The notes below the pieces were generated by a model. The model worked only from the letters and a program-made list of their open reading frames with translations, ran no database searches and had not been told where the DNA came from. This document shows positions 1 to 13,060 of a stretch of DNA of 64,000 bases, piece by piece. A program made the position numbers and the translations under genes. Source of the DNA: Glycine soja (Eukaryota > Streptophyta > Magnoliopsida > Fabales > Fabaceae); NCBI RefSeq assembly GCF_004193775.1, contig NC_041020.1, forward strand, positions 5,971,657 to 6,035,656, read 5' to 3'. Every line of letters starts with the position of its first letter. The stretch's first letter is position 1.

Positions 1-507
1 TAGTCCATAAGGAATCTCCTTAGGAAAGACATTTTTAAATTCTTGCAATAAGGGTTGAACACTAGGAGAAATAGAAATAGTAAACTCATTAGAATTATCA
101 GTAGAAATTTTACTGTCTTTGCAATACTGTAGATAGAGTGGTTCATGAGTAGGTAACACTTTCCTCACTTCACTTGCCTCTGCAAAATAATTACATTTTC
201 TCTCATGTGTATCACTCTCTCTCTTATGTGTATCACTCTTTCCCTCGAGTGTATCACTCTTATGTGGTGGCTCACTATTTTCTTTCTCTTGTTCTCTCTT
301 TTCTCTCATTCTGATTTGGTCATCACACACTTGTCTAGGGGATAGAGGTTTAAGAATAAACAAGGAAAATCTGACTATTCGCTTGTAGAGCTCTTCTTTG
401 TTACGGTTCAACAAACGTTGCATTTGTGTAGTCATCGCATCCAGTAATAAGTGCTGAGATCCGTCCAGTTGATGATATACACCACCATTGTCACCAGCTC
501 TTGCCAT
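1..507 (-). CDS. Ty3/gypsy-like polyprotein, 5' part, internally deleted (runs off window)
   Basis: An uninterrupted frame of 169 codons starts at the ATG complementary to 505-507 and is still open at base 1. Residues 1-45 (MARAGDNGGVYHQLDG.., then MTTQMQRLLNRNKEELYKRI) resemble the start of soybean gypsy gag proteins. The last 20 or so residues (LLQEFKNVFPKEIPYGL) match the segment just before the gypsy reverse transcriptase. Most of gag and all of the protease are missing between them; a charged linker with repeated KSDTH(E/K)R units, coded by 185-265, fills the gap. The frame lies downstream of a primer-binding site and LTR on the same strand. The absence of stops suggests a young copy or a non-autonomous family that keeps a short fused frame. 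Family assignment is from motif recognition. Confidence 0.72.
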   Translation of the reverse strand, partial: MARAGDNGGVYHQLDGSQHLLLDAMTTQMQRLLNRNKEELYKRIVRFSLFILKPLSPRQVCDDQIRMREKREQEKENSEPPHKSDTLEGKSDTHKRESDTHERKCNYFAEASEVRKVLPTHEPLYLQYCKDSKISTDNSNEFTISISPSVQPLLQEFKNVFPKEIPYGL

Positions 508-1402
508 GATTAAGGAACAAAGAATTTTGCAGTAATTTAAAAAAAGATTCAGGACCTCACCACACTCTACTCACGTTTTTCTCTCTTTGATGGTAGTTCA
601 CTCGTGTTTGATGCTCTCAATATAGGCTTTTGTGTGATGTTTTCACTCTTGTCTTTTACCACTCACTCCCTCTTAAGTTCCTGGATGAATCAAATTAGAC
701 ACACAAGGTATCTAACAGGAAAGACAGTTTAATTATCACAGACTGTGTAGCAAATTTAATTTGGATAACAAATCAGATTTGATTTTGGTTAATAGATTAG
801 ACTTGATTTGGATTTAGATTTGATTTGGATAACAAATTGGATTTGATTTGGATAACAAATTAGACTTGATTTGATTTGGATAACAAATTTTGATTTGATT
901 TGATTTGGATAACAGATCAGATTTGGATAACAAATAAGATAACATATAGGATAACAGATAAGATAACAGATATGACAAGTAAACTTCAAATGCTCATAAC
1001 TTTTGCTACGGTTGTCCGTTTGAGGCCCACTATATATCAAAACGTTCAGAATTCAGAGGAGAATCTAGATAAGGGGATTTGATCCACGATTTTATTTCCA
1101 AAAAAATACACTTCTAAATGCCTCAATTTTGTGTTCAAAGATCAAACACCCACTTTTTTTTAAAAAAAAATTTCTGCAACTTTTTTTTTTTTGACACAAA
1201 GTTTGAAAGACACAAGAAACAAGAACAAGAATGTGACAAGAACAAAAACAAGAACAAGAACGCAAATAACAGAACACAAGACACAAATAAGAACGCAACA
1301 AGATGTAAACAAGAACGCAAATAACAGAACAAGGACAAAAACACAAACCTAGACAAATTACAAAGAAAAAAAAATAGGATAGAACCTGTATCAAGAGCCG
1401 AA
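508..1402 (-). other. untranslated leader of the gypsy-like element
   Basis: This is the stretch between the primer-binding site and the gag start. It holds an AT-rich minisatellite (about 781-965), homopolymer runs near 1150-1190, and an ACAAGAACAAGAACGCAAATAACAGAAC-type low-complexity purine-rich stretch at 1200-1340. No convincing coding frame is seen. Confidence 0.55.
781..965. repeat. minisatellite of TTGATTTGGATAACAAAT units
   Basis: Irregular copies of a unit of about 18-22 bases (GATTTGATTTGGATAACAAAT) follow each other, then decay into shorter GGATAACA(T/G)ATA units up to about 965. The peptides predicted from both strands here (LICYPNQIK-type repeats) are simple translations of the repeat. 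Confidence 0.75.
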
Positions 1403-1414
1403 GCTATGATACCA
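1403..1414 (-). other. retrotransposon primer-binding site (initiator Met-tRNA type)
   Basis: On the minus strand this reads TGGTATCATAGC, one base different from the usual plant site TGGTATCAGAGC. It lies two bases internal to the LTR edge, at the expected distance and orientation for the frame at 1-507. Confidence 0.75.
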
Positions 1415-1416
1415 GA

Positions 1417-1798
1417 TGATGTGAATCTTACGGGGCGGAACGCTTGATACAGGTTACAGAGTTTGGATGACGCCACTTCCGGTGAAGGAAGATAAGTCAG
1501 GGTAGACGCCACTTCCGGTGAAAAAAGATAAGTCAGGGTAGACGCCACAAGGATTACCTTGATAAGTCTGAGATTGATTCAACAAGGAACCCAGAGAGAA
1601 GCTCTCACCAAATTTTATCAAATGCCAAAAGTTTTTTTTATTGAAAAAAAAACCAATACTTATAGTGTATCTGAACAAAAAAGATAAAAATAGACATGAG
1701 CCTTCTAAACAGCTTGGGCCAAAATTACAATAAATAAAAATTATAACTAAAAGCATATTTAACTTGGGCCTTCAAATTAATCTGGGTCTTCAGCAACA
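1417..1798 (-). repeat. 5' LTR of the gypsy-like element
   Basis: On the minus strand the LTR would start TGTTGCTGAAGACC at 1798 and end TTCACATCA at 1417, directly before the primer-binding site. The inner edge is well supported by that site. The outer edge was chosen for its TG..CA ends and is less sure. The partner LTR would lie to the left of the window, so no target duplication can be checked. Confidence 0.55.
1469..1548. repeat. 36-bp tandem repeat inside the LTR
   Basis: The unit beginning GACGCCACTTCCGGTGAA and ending AAGTCAGGGTA occurs at 1469-1504 and 1505-1540, followed by a partial third copy (GACGCCAC). The copies differ at only a couple of positions. Confidence 0.8.
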
Positions 1799-1881
1799 AT
1801 TAATAGTCTTAATAGTGTCTCTGTCTCTGGGTCTTCATCCTTCTCCACTTGAGCCTTTAGCATGTATTTGACCTGTTTCAG

Positions 1882-2101
1882 AATTCTCATCAATAAATCA
1901 ATGCTAGATTGACCAGACGAAGGTCATGAAGCACTTGAAAATCTGAAATGAAGGACTTAATTGATTTACTAACTTCTCTGCATATTTCCCCAATTCTCAT
2001 CAATAAATCAATGCTAGATTGACCAGACGAAGGTCATGAAGCACTTGAAAATCTGAAATGAAGGACTTAATTGATTTACTAACTTCTCTGCATATTTCCC
2101 C
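1882..2101. repeat. exact 110-bp tandem duplication
   Basis: Bases 1882-1991 and 1992-2101 (each starting AATTCTCATCAATAAATC and ending CATATTTCCCC) are identical as far as I can read. It lies just outside the gypsy-like LTR. Identity over 110 bases means a recent event or an assembly artefact. Confidence 0.9.
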
Positions 2102-4995
2102 CCAGTCTTTTTCTATTTCTTCTCCTCCTTTGGTTTTGTTTTACTCGCTGGATCTTTCTTAATTTTTGGGATTTTGTGCAGCGAATTTTCTTCACTAAAA
2201 ATCTGATCACATGGCAAATTGTTGAGAGATAACAAATTGTTTCTTTTTGTTATATATTTTGGCATTTGTTTCTTAAATATGCATGCTTGATTGCATACTC
2301 TATAGAATACGTATTTGAAGATGGAAAATGAGTGAATCTAATATGTATCCTTTGCTGGAATAGCTTTTCCATGTGGCAGATTGTTAACATGGGGAAAAGC
2401 TTATAAATTATTGTTGAGAATGAAATGGGTAATCTATGTCCTAGAATTCAGTTGGACAAGAAAGATTTAAAAGTCTAATTTCAACCTACATTAGATTGAA
2501 ATGGGTAATCTATGTCCCGGAATTCAGTTGTATATTTATATGGTTAATTAGAGTTTTTTTTCTTTTAATGGGTGCTGGTTGGTTAATTAAAATGTCGAAT
2601 TTGAAGGTCTGACTTCGTAATTCATTATTTATTTCTTCGAAAACTTACTAAATGTTTCTCCAATAGAAAACAAACTTACTAAACGTGAAAGTCATATACA
2701 AGAGGAATATGTAAAAGTGGGCGAATACTTTTAACCAAAAAAGCAAGTATATGGAACAACCATGTGGACTACCCCTCAAAATATGTAAGTGAGTGAATTC
2801 TTTTAACCAAAAAACCAATTGAATATGAAACAAGGCATGTCACATGTAGACTTCCCATCGGGAAATTATTATGTCTAATCAAATGCTCATTACATTTTTT
2901 TGGCACCTACTTTTTTAAAAATTAAAAAACTTTAAAAATGTAAACAAACAGTGGTTGAATAAAAAAACATATTAGTAAATCAAAACTAACATCAATGTAG
3001 ATTTACAAGTTAAAAACTATCTAATTTAATGTCATATCAGGAAAAGAAATTGCAGACATCTTTGTCCTTTTTTAGATTCATGTCATCTTCAGTTCTCCAA
3101 CTAGATAAATATGTATTTGAAAAAAATATTTAATACAAAAAAGTAAAAAAAAATACAAGTAAACAAGCATGTATTGGGAGAAAAAAATATCAAACTTAAA
3201 TTAGTATATGGCAATATATAAGAATATTTTTTTTCATTAATAAAACAAATTTAATGTAATAAAAATTCAACGTAATACTGTGTTTTCACTAGTATAAGAT
3301 AATATTTAAACATCTATACCATTATGTTGTTTTTTTTAAACTCATTCTTTAAAAATTAAAACACATTAAAATCTTCAGTACCCTATATGGTGGTGTTTAT
3401 GCTATTGCTGAATTCTTTTCTGTAAACAGTAGGCAGGTGCACACAGCTGGCTTAATGTTTATTTCATTTGTTTTATAATCTATTAAGAATATAATTCACG
3501 TTAAGGAAAATATACGAACATGATAAAAAAGAAACTGAAATATAAATAAAAATATTAGGTCCCCAAAGAAAGAAAACAAAATTAATAATAATAAAAGAAA
3601 TACACTGTTGTATTTTAGTGGTATTATAAAAGGTAAGAGAGTCTCACATTGTCTGGACATACTTTGTTTTCCTTATTAATAAATTAATCAACTTGTTTTT
3701 AATCCTTTTTGCACATGAGATTGCGCATATGAAATTGAGTTTTGTGGGTATGTTGCAGACTTGCAGTGCAAACTACCGATTTTTCCTCTCCCCTTACGGG
3801 TACGATAATGAGCCACGTAGGATTTTTACATTGTGATTTAATAAAAATCTTTTTGAGATTATTTTGAATTTAAAATTTGAATCAAAACTATGAGAAACCT
3901 TGATTTTAATGTGAATTTTTTGCTTTAATGATTCTGAAAAAATCAAAAGATTTCTGTTTCCGGAGTTTCACACAACAGACTCGAGCCTTCTCTTCTCTCT
4001 CTGCTCCTGGGTTCCTAGTTCCTCTTGCCAGTTCTGTTGCCTTGGTTATGCACGAGAAGTTCCTATTTTATCTTGAAGGGTGGGACACTGCATATAAGTC
4101 TTGTGGGACAATGACTTTTTACGCCTCAAGAAGATTATAGTTCGTGCTCTCAATTTACTTTTACTACATACACCATAATCAAATGAAAAGAATAGCATAT
4201 ATATAATTCCTTGCATCCTAATTGAATCTAAATTTATAAGAAGTTCAACATATTTCTTCGAAGAAATATGGTGACTCAATGAATAAAGTGTTTGAGGTGC
4301 ATATATACACACCAAAGCTAGAGAGAAGTTAGTGAATTCTAACACTTGTTATCAAATTGACAAATTGTAAATCTGAAGTTAACTTTTGAATTTTGAAATC
4401 ATAATTTGTATGGACAATGAAAAATACATCATATATATAATGAAAAATCACATGTTAGTAAAATTCAGTGACAATGAAAAATTACTTCAAATAATATAAT
4501 GTTCAATGTAATAATTTTAAACTAGAAATAGATAAAACAAAATTATTAGCTTTATCTCAATTTGTGAAGCTTTTATTTTAGAAAAAAAATGAAGCAGTGA
4601 AATAGACAAATAAAGTGCATGCACTGAATAAATGAATGACAAATAATGTTGTGAAATAATCAAATAGGACAATTTTAAAAATATATTCCTCTAATTCCTT
4701 TTCATTTATCAATTTCACTTAAATGACTTTTCAATTCTTTTCATGAGAATTGGTGAAAGAAAAATAAAAGAAAATCAAACTATTGAATCATGTGATTTGT
4801 ATTGATGATATGAAATTGTGCAGATTCATTCATGTACCATAAGATACAAAAATTGAGATTCGTCTAATATTAATAATATGAATCAATAAGTAGCTGAATT
4901 TTATCGGAATGTAGGATTCGAATCAGGAATCATAAAATTCTAATCACTATGCTTACAAGCTTATAGAGATGACATTTTCCCTGACAGTTACAAGC
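2102..4995. other. intergenic, no supported gene
   Basis: AT-rich sequence downstream of the ICME-like gene. There is a short direct repeat (GAAATGGGTAATCTATGTCC at about 2424 and 2498) and a diverged duplication containing CTTTTAACCAAAAAA (about 2729 and 2801). A 70-codon plus-strand frame at 3928-4140 has a Ser/Arg-rich start but matches nothing I know. The 3' end of the ICME-like transcript should lie in the last few hundred bases. Confidence 0.5.
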
Positions 4996-7900
4996 TTAGA
5001 AAGGACTGATCTTTCTAGCCAACTTTAATAAAATCTCAGGAACAAACCGTCTTCTTGGGGGTGCAATGGCATCGTTTGCAAGAGCATCACTATCATTGGA
5101 ATGCATAATGGCAACTGCAAGATCAAATAGGTCATCTTTACCACCTCGGAGCGGATCCTGTGCAGCATGGTTGAGAATTAGAACTTCAATAGGCAAAACA
5201 AAAGGATAGCACATAGTTGAACTCTGACAAGAAATACTGTAAATTAGAAAATGATGAGGAAAGCAAAGTCATAGAGCATATTTCCAGTTGAAACACTTCC
5301 ACAAGGATCCTCCATGAATCTCTGTTACCGGCCAATTTTTTTTCTTTTCTTTCTAGTTCTACATATATGCTACATGGGTTTCTTTTTCAGCTATGCTTAC
5401 AGGGATAATTGAAATGCCAAATTAAAAAATATTGCATAATGCATAATACAAAAAGTATTTGAGTCTGTATTATTAAGTGTACAAAAATTTGAAATTACAC
5501 CACTTTTAACTTACTTGGAGAAACAAATCTGTATGAGTCTTCCCCTCGTATAAAATCAACTCAGCTCTTACCCCTGCCTTCTTAAGAGCTTCCGCAAACC
5601 GCTCACTACAAAAATCACTTATTAATATCTAAAAGTGTAATGAATGCCAGACTTTTTGACATAAATATTTTCAAGTCTAGCAAAGAAATTTATCAGTGGA
5701 TTTTTCATTTATAAGAGTAAATTATAGCATTCCATAGTTTAGTTTACTAATCCATACAAATAACACAAGTACTGTAGAAAAAGAAAGCACGTCCCACAAT
5801 GTTATAAAAGTTATTTAATTTTATGATAACTAGTGATCATCAAACTCTTCCTATGATGTGCTTAGTTGCCAATCATTACATAGTCAGTCCCAACTCTCAA
5901 GCCTAAATTGAAAGAGGGTTGAGTTAGGCAGATGACAGTCAACCTAACACTTTGTTCAATCTTTACGGCATAACAGTCATCGGGTTTTATCTATACTTAT
6001 AGCATGAAAAAACATCTTATATGTATATAATTGAAACCTTAAGTAGTTTCCTTCAATCAAGTAAAAAATAATATAACCACCAATGAATTTCAAGTCTATA
6101 CACTAACCTGGCAACTGATGGTATGGAATAATCTGCAGTTCCATGGACCAGATATACAGGGGGAAAGTGAGGAATGGAAGATTTGAGGCATGGATCTTGA
6201 ATTTTGATTTCAGGAGAAAATTCCTTCAAAGAATTTTCACCTTCCATTATGCTGCAATGATAATCAGTTATAAGGAGGGGAAAAAATAGCTCATAGTTGT
6301 AACAAAACTCGGTTATTCAGGACACACCTTAAGAAAATCGAACGATCCAAGCCACGATTGTGGAAGTGATCCACTAAATCCAGTAAGTTGTATCTGCAGA
6401 CATGTGTTGAAGGGGTTAATAGATTATCCTTAAAAACTCTAAACCAATTGATCAGGGAGCATGATTCAGAAGCAATCATAAGTGATCTCTTCACACAAAA
6501 CAAGCCTGAAACCTTTCTCTCTCTCAATTTTAATCTCTTTGACTTGGAAAAAGCAAAAGTAAAATGAAAAAAAAAACATATGGAAACATGCAAGAGATTA
6601 CACATTACACCAAGGGACCACCAATTTCTCATCACTATAAGCATATGGAATAATATTTTGCTGCTCTAAATGGGTGCATTTTGCGAAACTAGGCTTGATG
6701 GAAATCACCATCATCATTAACATCCATCAAAAGTTACCCTCTTAACAACAAAGATCAAAGCCTTTTCCTACTGGGCAAGGTTGGCTTATGGATCAAACAA
6801 TGTCATTGTCTTTTGCAAAAGACTAATTCTTCAGACAGTCCATTTATTTTTAAATCCTTTTCTACTGTTTTCACTTGGGAGTTTTTCTTAGTCTAATCTA
6901 CCTTTTATTGGGCTATCCTCAATTTGATCAACTCTTATAATTGGGGCTTCTATTGGTATTCTTTTCTTGTGTCCAAGCTATTATAGGCCTGATTTCCTGT
7001 ATAAAAGCAACTCACAATTTCTCTCTTAATAAATTCTTTCTCTTATCTTTTCTAGTGTGACCCCTCATCCAATGCAACATTTCATCTGCGCAACACATCT
7101 TATGCTCTTGTTAGCCCTTAATTGTCCAACATTCAGCACCATAATTAAAGCAACATTGATCATATGATTGCACAGTTAAATTTTCCATTAAGCTTAAGAG
7201 GGATCTTTGTATAACAAATAACATCAAAATATATGACACAAAATTGTATGAAGGAACTGCATCGATGTTTTCTAGACAATCCTGAATGAACAAGGTTATA
7301 CTTATATTATTGAAATTGACCATTTATACATAATTTAAGATAAGCATGAAACTCTAGCCAGTGTCTTACCCTCCAGATAAACCAAGATAAGCTTTTAACT
7401 GGGAAATGCTCCAAGAAACACTATCTTCTTTTTCCGATTCTCTGGCTGCTTGCTCCAGTAAAGCACAAGAAGAAATATGAGCACCAGCAGATTGCCCCAT
7501 TAGATAAATCCTATTACATAGTAACAAAAAAAAGGAAAAGATAAATCTCAGTTGAATGTCTAAATATATGATGAAAAGGAATCTTGTATCATAGTAGCAC
7601 GCCACCTATTAGGGTCACCTCCATAATTAGCTATGTTGTTGATGATGAAGGAAATTCCCCGCGAAGTATCATTTACCATGTCGCTGATGGTCCCTTGAGG
7701 AAAATTTCTACAATCACAAATAAATCAAGACCTATTAAGTGCTAAACATAATATGTTTGTTTCTATGCACATAAAAGAAAGCACCATTACATTGGGAACA
7801 ACTTTAAGATTAAGATATCAATTACAAAAATGCTTATACTAAATGTGATGTTCTATATTTTTAACTTTTTCAAAAATAACAAATAATTCAATTAAGATAT

Positions 7901-10900
7901 ACACCACTGGACACCATTAAGTTTAGGACATAGTGTGATGCAAGCATCTTGTAGTTATGATTTATGAATTTCCAAGACTCGATGTTCTGGAAATAGACTA
8001 TTATAAAAAGCACCAAGTTTGCCTATCAGAATACCTCAAACATAGAGCAAGTCAGACCAAAGGTAAATTGTAGACTCAATCTTGCACTGCTTGAACTGAG
8101 ACCAGGTACCTGTAATCAATGCATGCCACCATAATGCCTCTTTCTGCCAACTGTAGTCCTAAAAGGGAGCCCCATGCTTTATACCTAAATCAAAATCCAA
8201 CCAAAATCATTTCATTTTTAAAAGATAAAAGTTCAATGAATTCAGGAAATACACACACACACAACTAAATTGCAGCCAAGTCATGGTGCTGGAGACTAAT
8301 TATTTTTGGCACCACAAAGTCAATTTCTACAAGTCAGTCTGAATTTTTAAAATTCAATTTCAAACACCTCGCCTGGTATGGTATACTCCTTAATCCACTT
8401 GTATATTTTGTTATCCCCCATACACCCAAGAACTCTGTTGTAGGTTTCAACATAATATCTACAACATGCAGTTATTTTTAGTTGAAGACTAGAGACACGG
8501 ATTACAAAACTACTTGGCACTTGAAAAGGTTATTTTCCAAATTTGAAATAGCAACATAAGTCAGTTGAGCCAGAGTTCATTCTTATATATTCATCTGCAG
8601 TGTGATGTATAAGAATCAACATTATACACAGTAAATTAACACATGAATTCAAGCAAAACTGTGTAGACTCGAAGACATTTCAAACCACTCACCCAATAAT
8701 CCATGCTCCCCCAGTTACAAATATCAAAACTGGCTTAGGTTCACCAATATTGGCAGGTAGATACAGATCCAACCTGCAAAACCACAATTTTACAAGATTA
8801 TTAGACACAATACATCAAATGACCAACATCACTAGATAGATTTACCAGTTTTTTAATTTACCTGTTTCTAGGCTGATCTCCATAAACAATGCTTCGCTTT
8901 ACTTTGCTTGTGAAGAAATAGTAATATGCAACTGCAGAAAGTCAACAGTAAGAGAGAGAAAACAAATAAACAAAAGATCCATTTTCTATTAATGTTGCTG
9001 TATACAAATTTGTGTGAAGATTTCTACACCTTCCCAAGTGGAAGGAGAGACAGCAACATGCAATATTGAAGAGCTAAGTATCATTGAGTATTGGATAAAC
9101 AGAACACGTAAGAAAATGTATGAAGCGCTATATCCATAAATCCGAAGCTTTCAAGGAAAATTCATAAAGCTTGACATTTGTCATTACTAGAAATAAGAAA
9201 GGAGAAAAACACAATTATATCAAACAAACCTTGTAAAAACCCGGGCATAAGTAGCATGGCATAACATCCTAGGGCAAGTAATTGTGTAATCCAACGGTAA
9301 CCAATCCTGAACAATGTATCAACAGAAAATCAGACATGCCACAAGGCACAATCCACAATATAAGCAATTATTCCTATAAAATAATCTGAACCAAGTACTC
9401 AAACTACATTTAAGTGAGCTTATATTTACATTATTTAGCCTAATAATTACGAAGAATGCTATACGGGTATATAACACAGTTCATATAAGTTCTCAGTTTT
9501 GCCACCTTTTATATTATTATCACATGACTTTTCAGAAGCAGGTTGAGAACTCAGCAATTATGTATATGAGCTTGTCTACTGGAATAAGCACTTAAAAACG
9601 CAATTTCAGAAACCTGAGTTATTTTTCCATTATTTTGTTAAGATAGAAACTGAAGCTTATGAAAATCATGTTTTAGAAACAATAAAAACAGCTTAGGCGG
9701 TATCTGATTTTATAATCATTTTTTACTAAATTAATTATAATAAACTATTAAAATTTCATTTTTGCACAAACACAAGTATTTTTAAGCAACTTATTTTAGC
9801 ATAAGTCTGAAAATAATTAAGAAAATTTCTAGAATTTTTTTTAGCTCAAAATAAGCTGAATCTGTTCAAGTAAACCTTTTTCTTTTATAGAAAAAAAAAA
9901 GCCTTTTATTACACCTCTTGCGAGAGTTCTGAATAAACAAAAACTAACGGCTATTCTCCTCCAATAAACAATCCCAACTATCCATGAAAGCATTTATTAT
10001 GACAATAACTACTGACTACTTACTCGAAATAACACTATAAAACGAAAGCAAACACTTCAAAATTCAATATAGTTTTTGGTAGATCGCGTCACAAGCCTCA
10101 CAATACAACGTAACCAAGTCATGCAACTTGAAAATAACAATGTCATTTGCAACAACTCCACAATTCTTAAATATTCAAATTTACGCTGAACTCACAAACT
10201 GAAAGTGTACATTCCTTTTTTTTCCCTTTATAATAACAACATAAATAGTCAAGCCTAAATTTATTTGTTTATTTATTTATTTTCATCGGTCAGTTGTTAA
10301 TTTTTTTAATATGAGATTCGAACATACCACCTCTTTCTCCTCCTTCCTCCCTTCAACCACCAAGTCAACCTTATAGCTTCTAAAAGTCATGCCTAAAATG
10401 ATTTTGATTTTCTTTTCTTCCACATATTTCTTTGGATGCATTTGATAGGGAAAAAGTTTTTTCATTCCCAGGAATCATGAATTCTATGAATCATATTTAT
10501 GGGGAATGAATAAAATTTATTTGATTGACCATTAGGAATATTGAGATAAATATTCTAGGAATCTATTAGGCACACATATTTTTTATTATTGTTTTAATTA
10601 TTTATTACATTAAGAATAACATCATATTTTTATTATAGTAAAATAAAAATAAACTCAGAAAATAACATTCCCAAATCCTTCCATGCAAAATTTTTCATGA
10701 AAAACTAATTAAAAAACATTCTCACAAATCATCCTTTTTTAGTAATGTTATTTTTTTTAATGCATACCAACAATTGGAAACTAACTTATGATTGTCAGGA
10801 TACTAAAAACTTCTATCTCACCAAACGTCCTCTAAATACAGGCATCTTTTTCAGCATCTTTCTTAACAAACTCATGTTGGTAAAATGATTTCTAAGTGAT

Positions 10901-11393
10901 TCACAGTATAAATTTCTTTATAATAAGCGTATATGCAAACTACTCTCTCAATTTTAGGAACTAAATCAAAAGTGTACGTTCGTGGTTGTGAGGAACAATT
11001 TGTAATTATTATTATATAAAACAGAACCGTAACTAGCAGCAAAATTAAAATAACAAGAAAGAAATAAAGCTGCATACATATAATTCAAAGAAAAAATAGC
11101 AGGCAATAAAAAAATAAATAAAATAAAGATATTATTGAAATTTGACGCAGTTACCCGAGATAGCGAAGAAGCGTGAAGGCGAGACGAGAAACCAAGTAGG
11201 TTTCCGCGGCGACGTGTTCGATATTTCTGCGCAAAGATTCTTGCCGAACGAGGCGATGCCGGAGGCCGTTATTTCCGGCATCGCGCCGATGAGTGGTGCG
11301 GTGGTTGTTAGAGACGGAGTCCGAAGTTATTGGCTGCGCGTCAACGTTCTCCGGCGGGAGCATGCGGCGGCGATGATCGGAGAGGGTGGCCAT
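4996..11393 (-). CDS. ICME: isoprenylcysteine alpha-carbonyl methylesterase (ICME-like), 11 coding exons
   Basis: Coding exons: 11155-11393, 9230-9306, 8862-8931, 8693-8773, 8110-8184, 7606-7707, 7370-7510, 6328-6393, 6108-6251, 5515-5605, 4996-5157. All introns are GT..AG and the frame is kept: 1248 bases, 415 residues, stop TAA. This is close to the length of Arabidopsis ICME and ICME-like proteins (about 420-480). Residues 1-75 are polar and variable. [17 protein letters not shown] leads into a hydrophobic segment at about 89-104, a likely membrane anchor. The hydrolase fold follows: oxyanion-hole TGGAW at 149-153, nucleophile Ser222 in GQSAG, Asp324 in HGTAD and His356 in GKTHTD. Known family members remove the methyl ester from prenylated C-terminal cysteines at ER/Golgi membranes, opposing ICMT; in Arabidopsis this affects ABA signalling. 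Family assignment is very secure; the exact paralogue is not. Confidence 0.95.
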
Positions 11394-11600
11394 CGCCGGC
11401 GGCGGATACGGAATCAGAGGGATTGTGTTGTATTGGATCGGAAGAGAATAAATGAAATTATTGCATGATTTGGTTCGTGTAATGTAGCGCCAATGTTGAT
11501 TTTCATTGCGTACATGTATATAGCGGGGCGCGGAGATATAAATGTTCTCATAAATCGTAATCCAATCAAATTTGGACAAGTTATTTCACATATATCCAAA
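11394..11600 (-). promoter_or_regulatory. likely core promoter and 5' UTR of the ICME-like gene
   Basis: About 125 bases upstream of the start codon the minus strand reads CCGCTATATACATG (near 11513-11525), a plausible TATA box. It is preceded by a short GC-rich patch (11523-11535). Position and orientation fit, but there is no transcript evidence. Confidence 0.4.
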
Positions 11601-11960
11601 TAAACAAAAAAAAAAGAAAGAAGGAAAGAAATTCTAATTTTTTTAAATTAAAATTAATTTATAGATAACTTAATTCATAAACATAGTTTTTAATTTATTT
11701 ATAATTTAATTTTAATTTATAAGAATATTTATTTTATTTTTTTCTCGGTTAAAAACTTACAAAAAAAAAGTTTATATATGGGGACCATACAGTGTCCGCT
11801 AAAGATTGGATGAATCACATTTAAAAACAAAAAAAGATTGCATGAATCAGATTTTAAATACATGTTTTAATTTATAAAAAGAAGAGAAAAATCTATTATA
11901 TAAATTTAAAAATCAATTGGGGAACAGCATATAGAGGAGAGATTCCGTTATTCATAGTTA

Positions 11961-12015
<55 letters not shown>

Positions 12016-13055
12016 CATTTGAAGGTCAGATTTAAAAGAGCTCTATGTAAATTTCCTAATGTTTGACCATCTTTTCCTTTTACGAAGATGAAATACTAAA
12101 AATAAGTTGGGCAAATACCACCTAAGTGACCATTGTGACAATCACAGAGTGTAGAACGAAACCGATAAGGAATATATAATTTAAACATGTAAGCTCTTTC
12201 TATTCTTCGTTTCAGAAGTAAACCAGATAAAAGAAACTGGGAACAACTAGCTTAATCCTCAAGTTAAGGAGAGAGAACAATAAATCATATGGTATAGTCA
12301 TGTGATATATTTTTATACAGTGTTTTGTGGGTGAGGTGAAGTGAAAATTTGGATAAGGCATGGATAACACGAAAGGTACTAGTGGGGTCTCAATCGACCA
12401 AAGGCATAACACACTTATTTTATTTCAACCATTTCAAAAACAAATTAAATATATATAAAAACTTTCCTTAAAAATTTGATATTTTACCCTATAGAAATAT
12501 AGAAATTGATGGTAGAGAATTCATATTAAAACTTTTTTCTATATATATTTCATGACTTTGCCCTTTTTCCAGAGTCATTTAAGGAGAAGACCTTTGGACT
12601 TAAAATAAAAAAGAAAACTTAAAAGAGAGGATGTATTACATGATGAAAATGATCCAGAATGATATATAGTTATTTGACCAACCTAGTTAGATAAATAGTT
12701 TTTTTTAAAAAAAAAAACTGGTAAAAAAGCCTATTAAGTATCAAGTGACCCAATTCAGAAAAGTAACACCTCCCTTATTACAAATTTACAATGACCACAA
12801 AAATTTATTTTATACTTCATGGAAAATATACCACTGATTTTATTTTTAACCCTTCTTTTAACTTTTTTCGATTCACAAAATTTAAAATTTATTTAAGAGA
12901 ATCAAATCTAATCCAACCAATTACTTGTAGGTAAATATACTACTGATTAATTTAATTTACAACGTATGCTATGCTGGGTTAGTAGCTAGAGATAGCGATA
13001 TTTGCAAACTGACTTGCCAAGTTAGGTAAGCCACTTCCGAGAAGACAAGGTGACA
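11601..13055. other. intergenic, no supported gene
   Basis: AT-rich spacer between the ICME-like gene promoter and the copia element. Apart from the (TA)n run it contains only poly-A/T stretches. No coding frame longer than 70 codons and no recognised domain. Confidence 0.5.
11964..12014. repeat. (TA)n microsatellite
   Basis: About 25 uninterrupted TA dinucleotides upstream of the ICME-like gene. Confidence 0.95.
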
Positions 13056-13060
13056 AACTG

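Noticed and set aside
3928..4140. 70-codon plus-strand frame with a presequence-like start (FTQQTRAFSSLSAP)
   Set aside because: No recognisable mature domain and no supporting exon downstream.
11142..11468. 108-codon plus-strand frame
   Set aside because: It is antisense to the first coding exon and 5' region of the ICME-like gene, whose frame, splice donor and family match are on the other strand.
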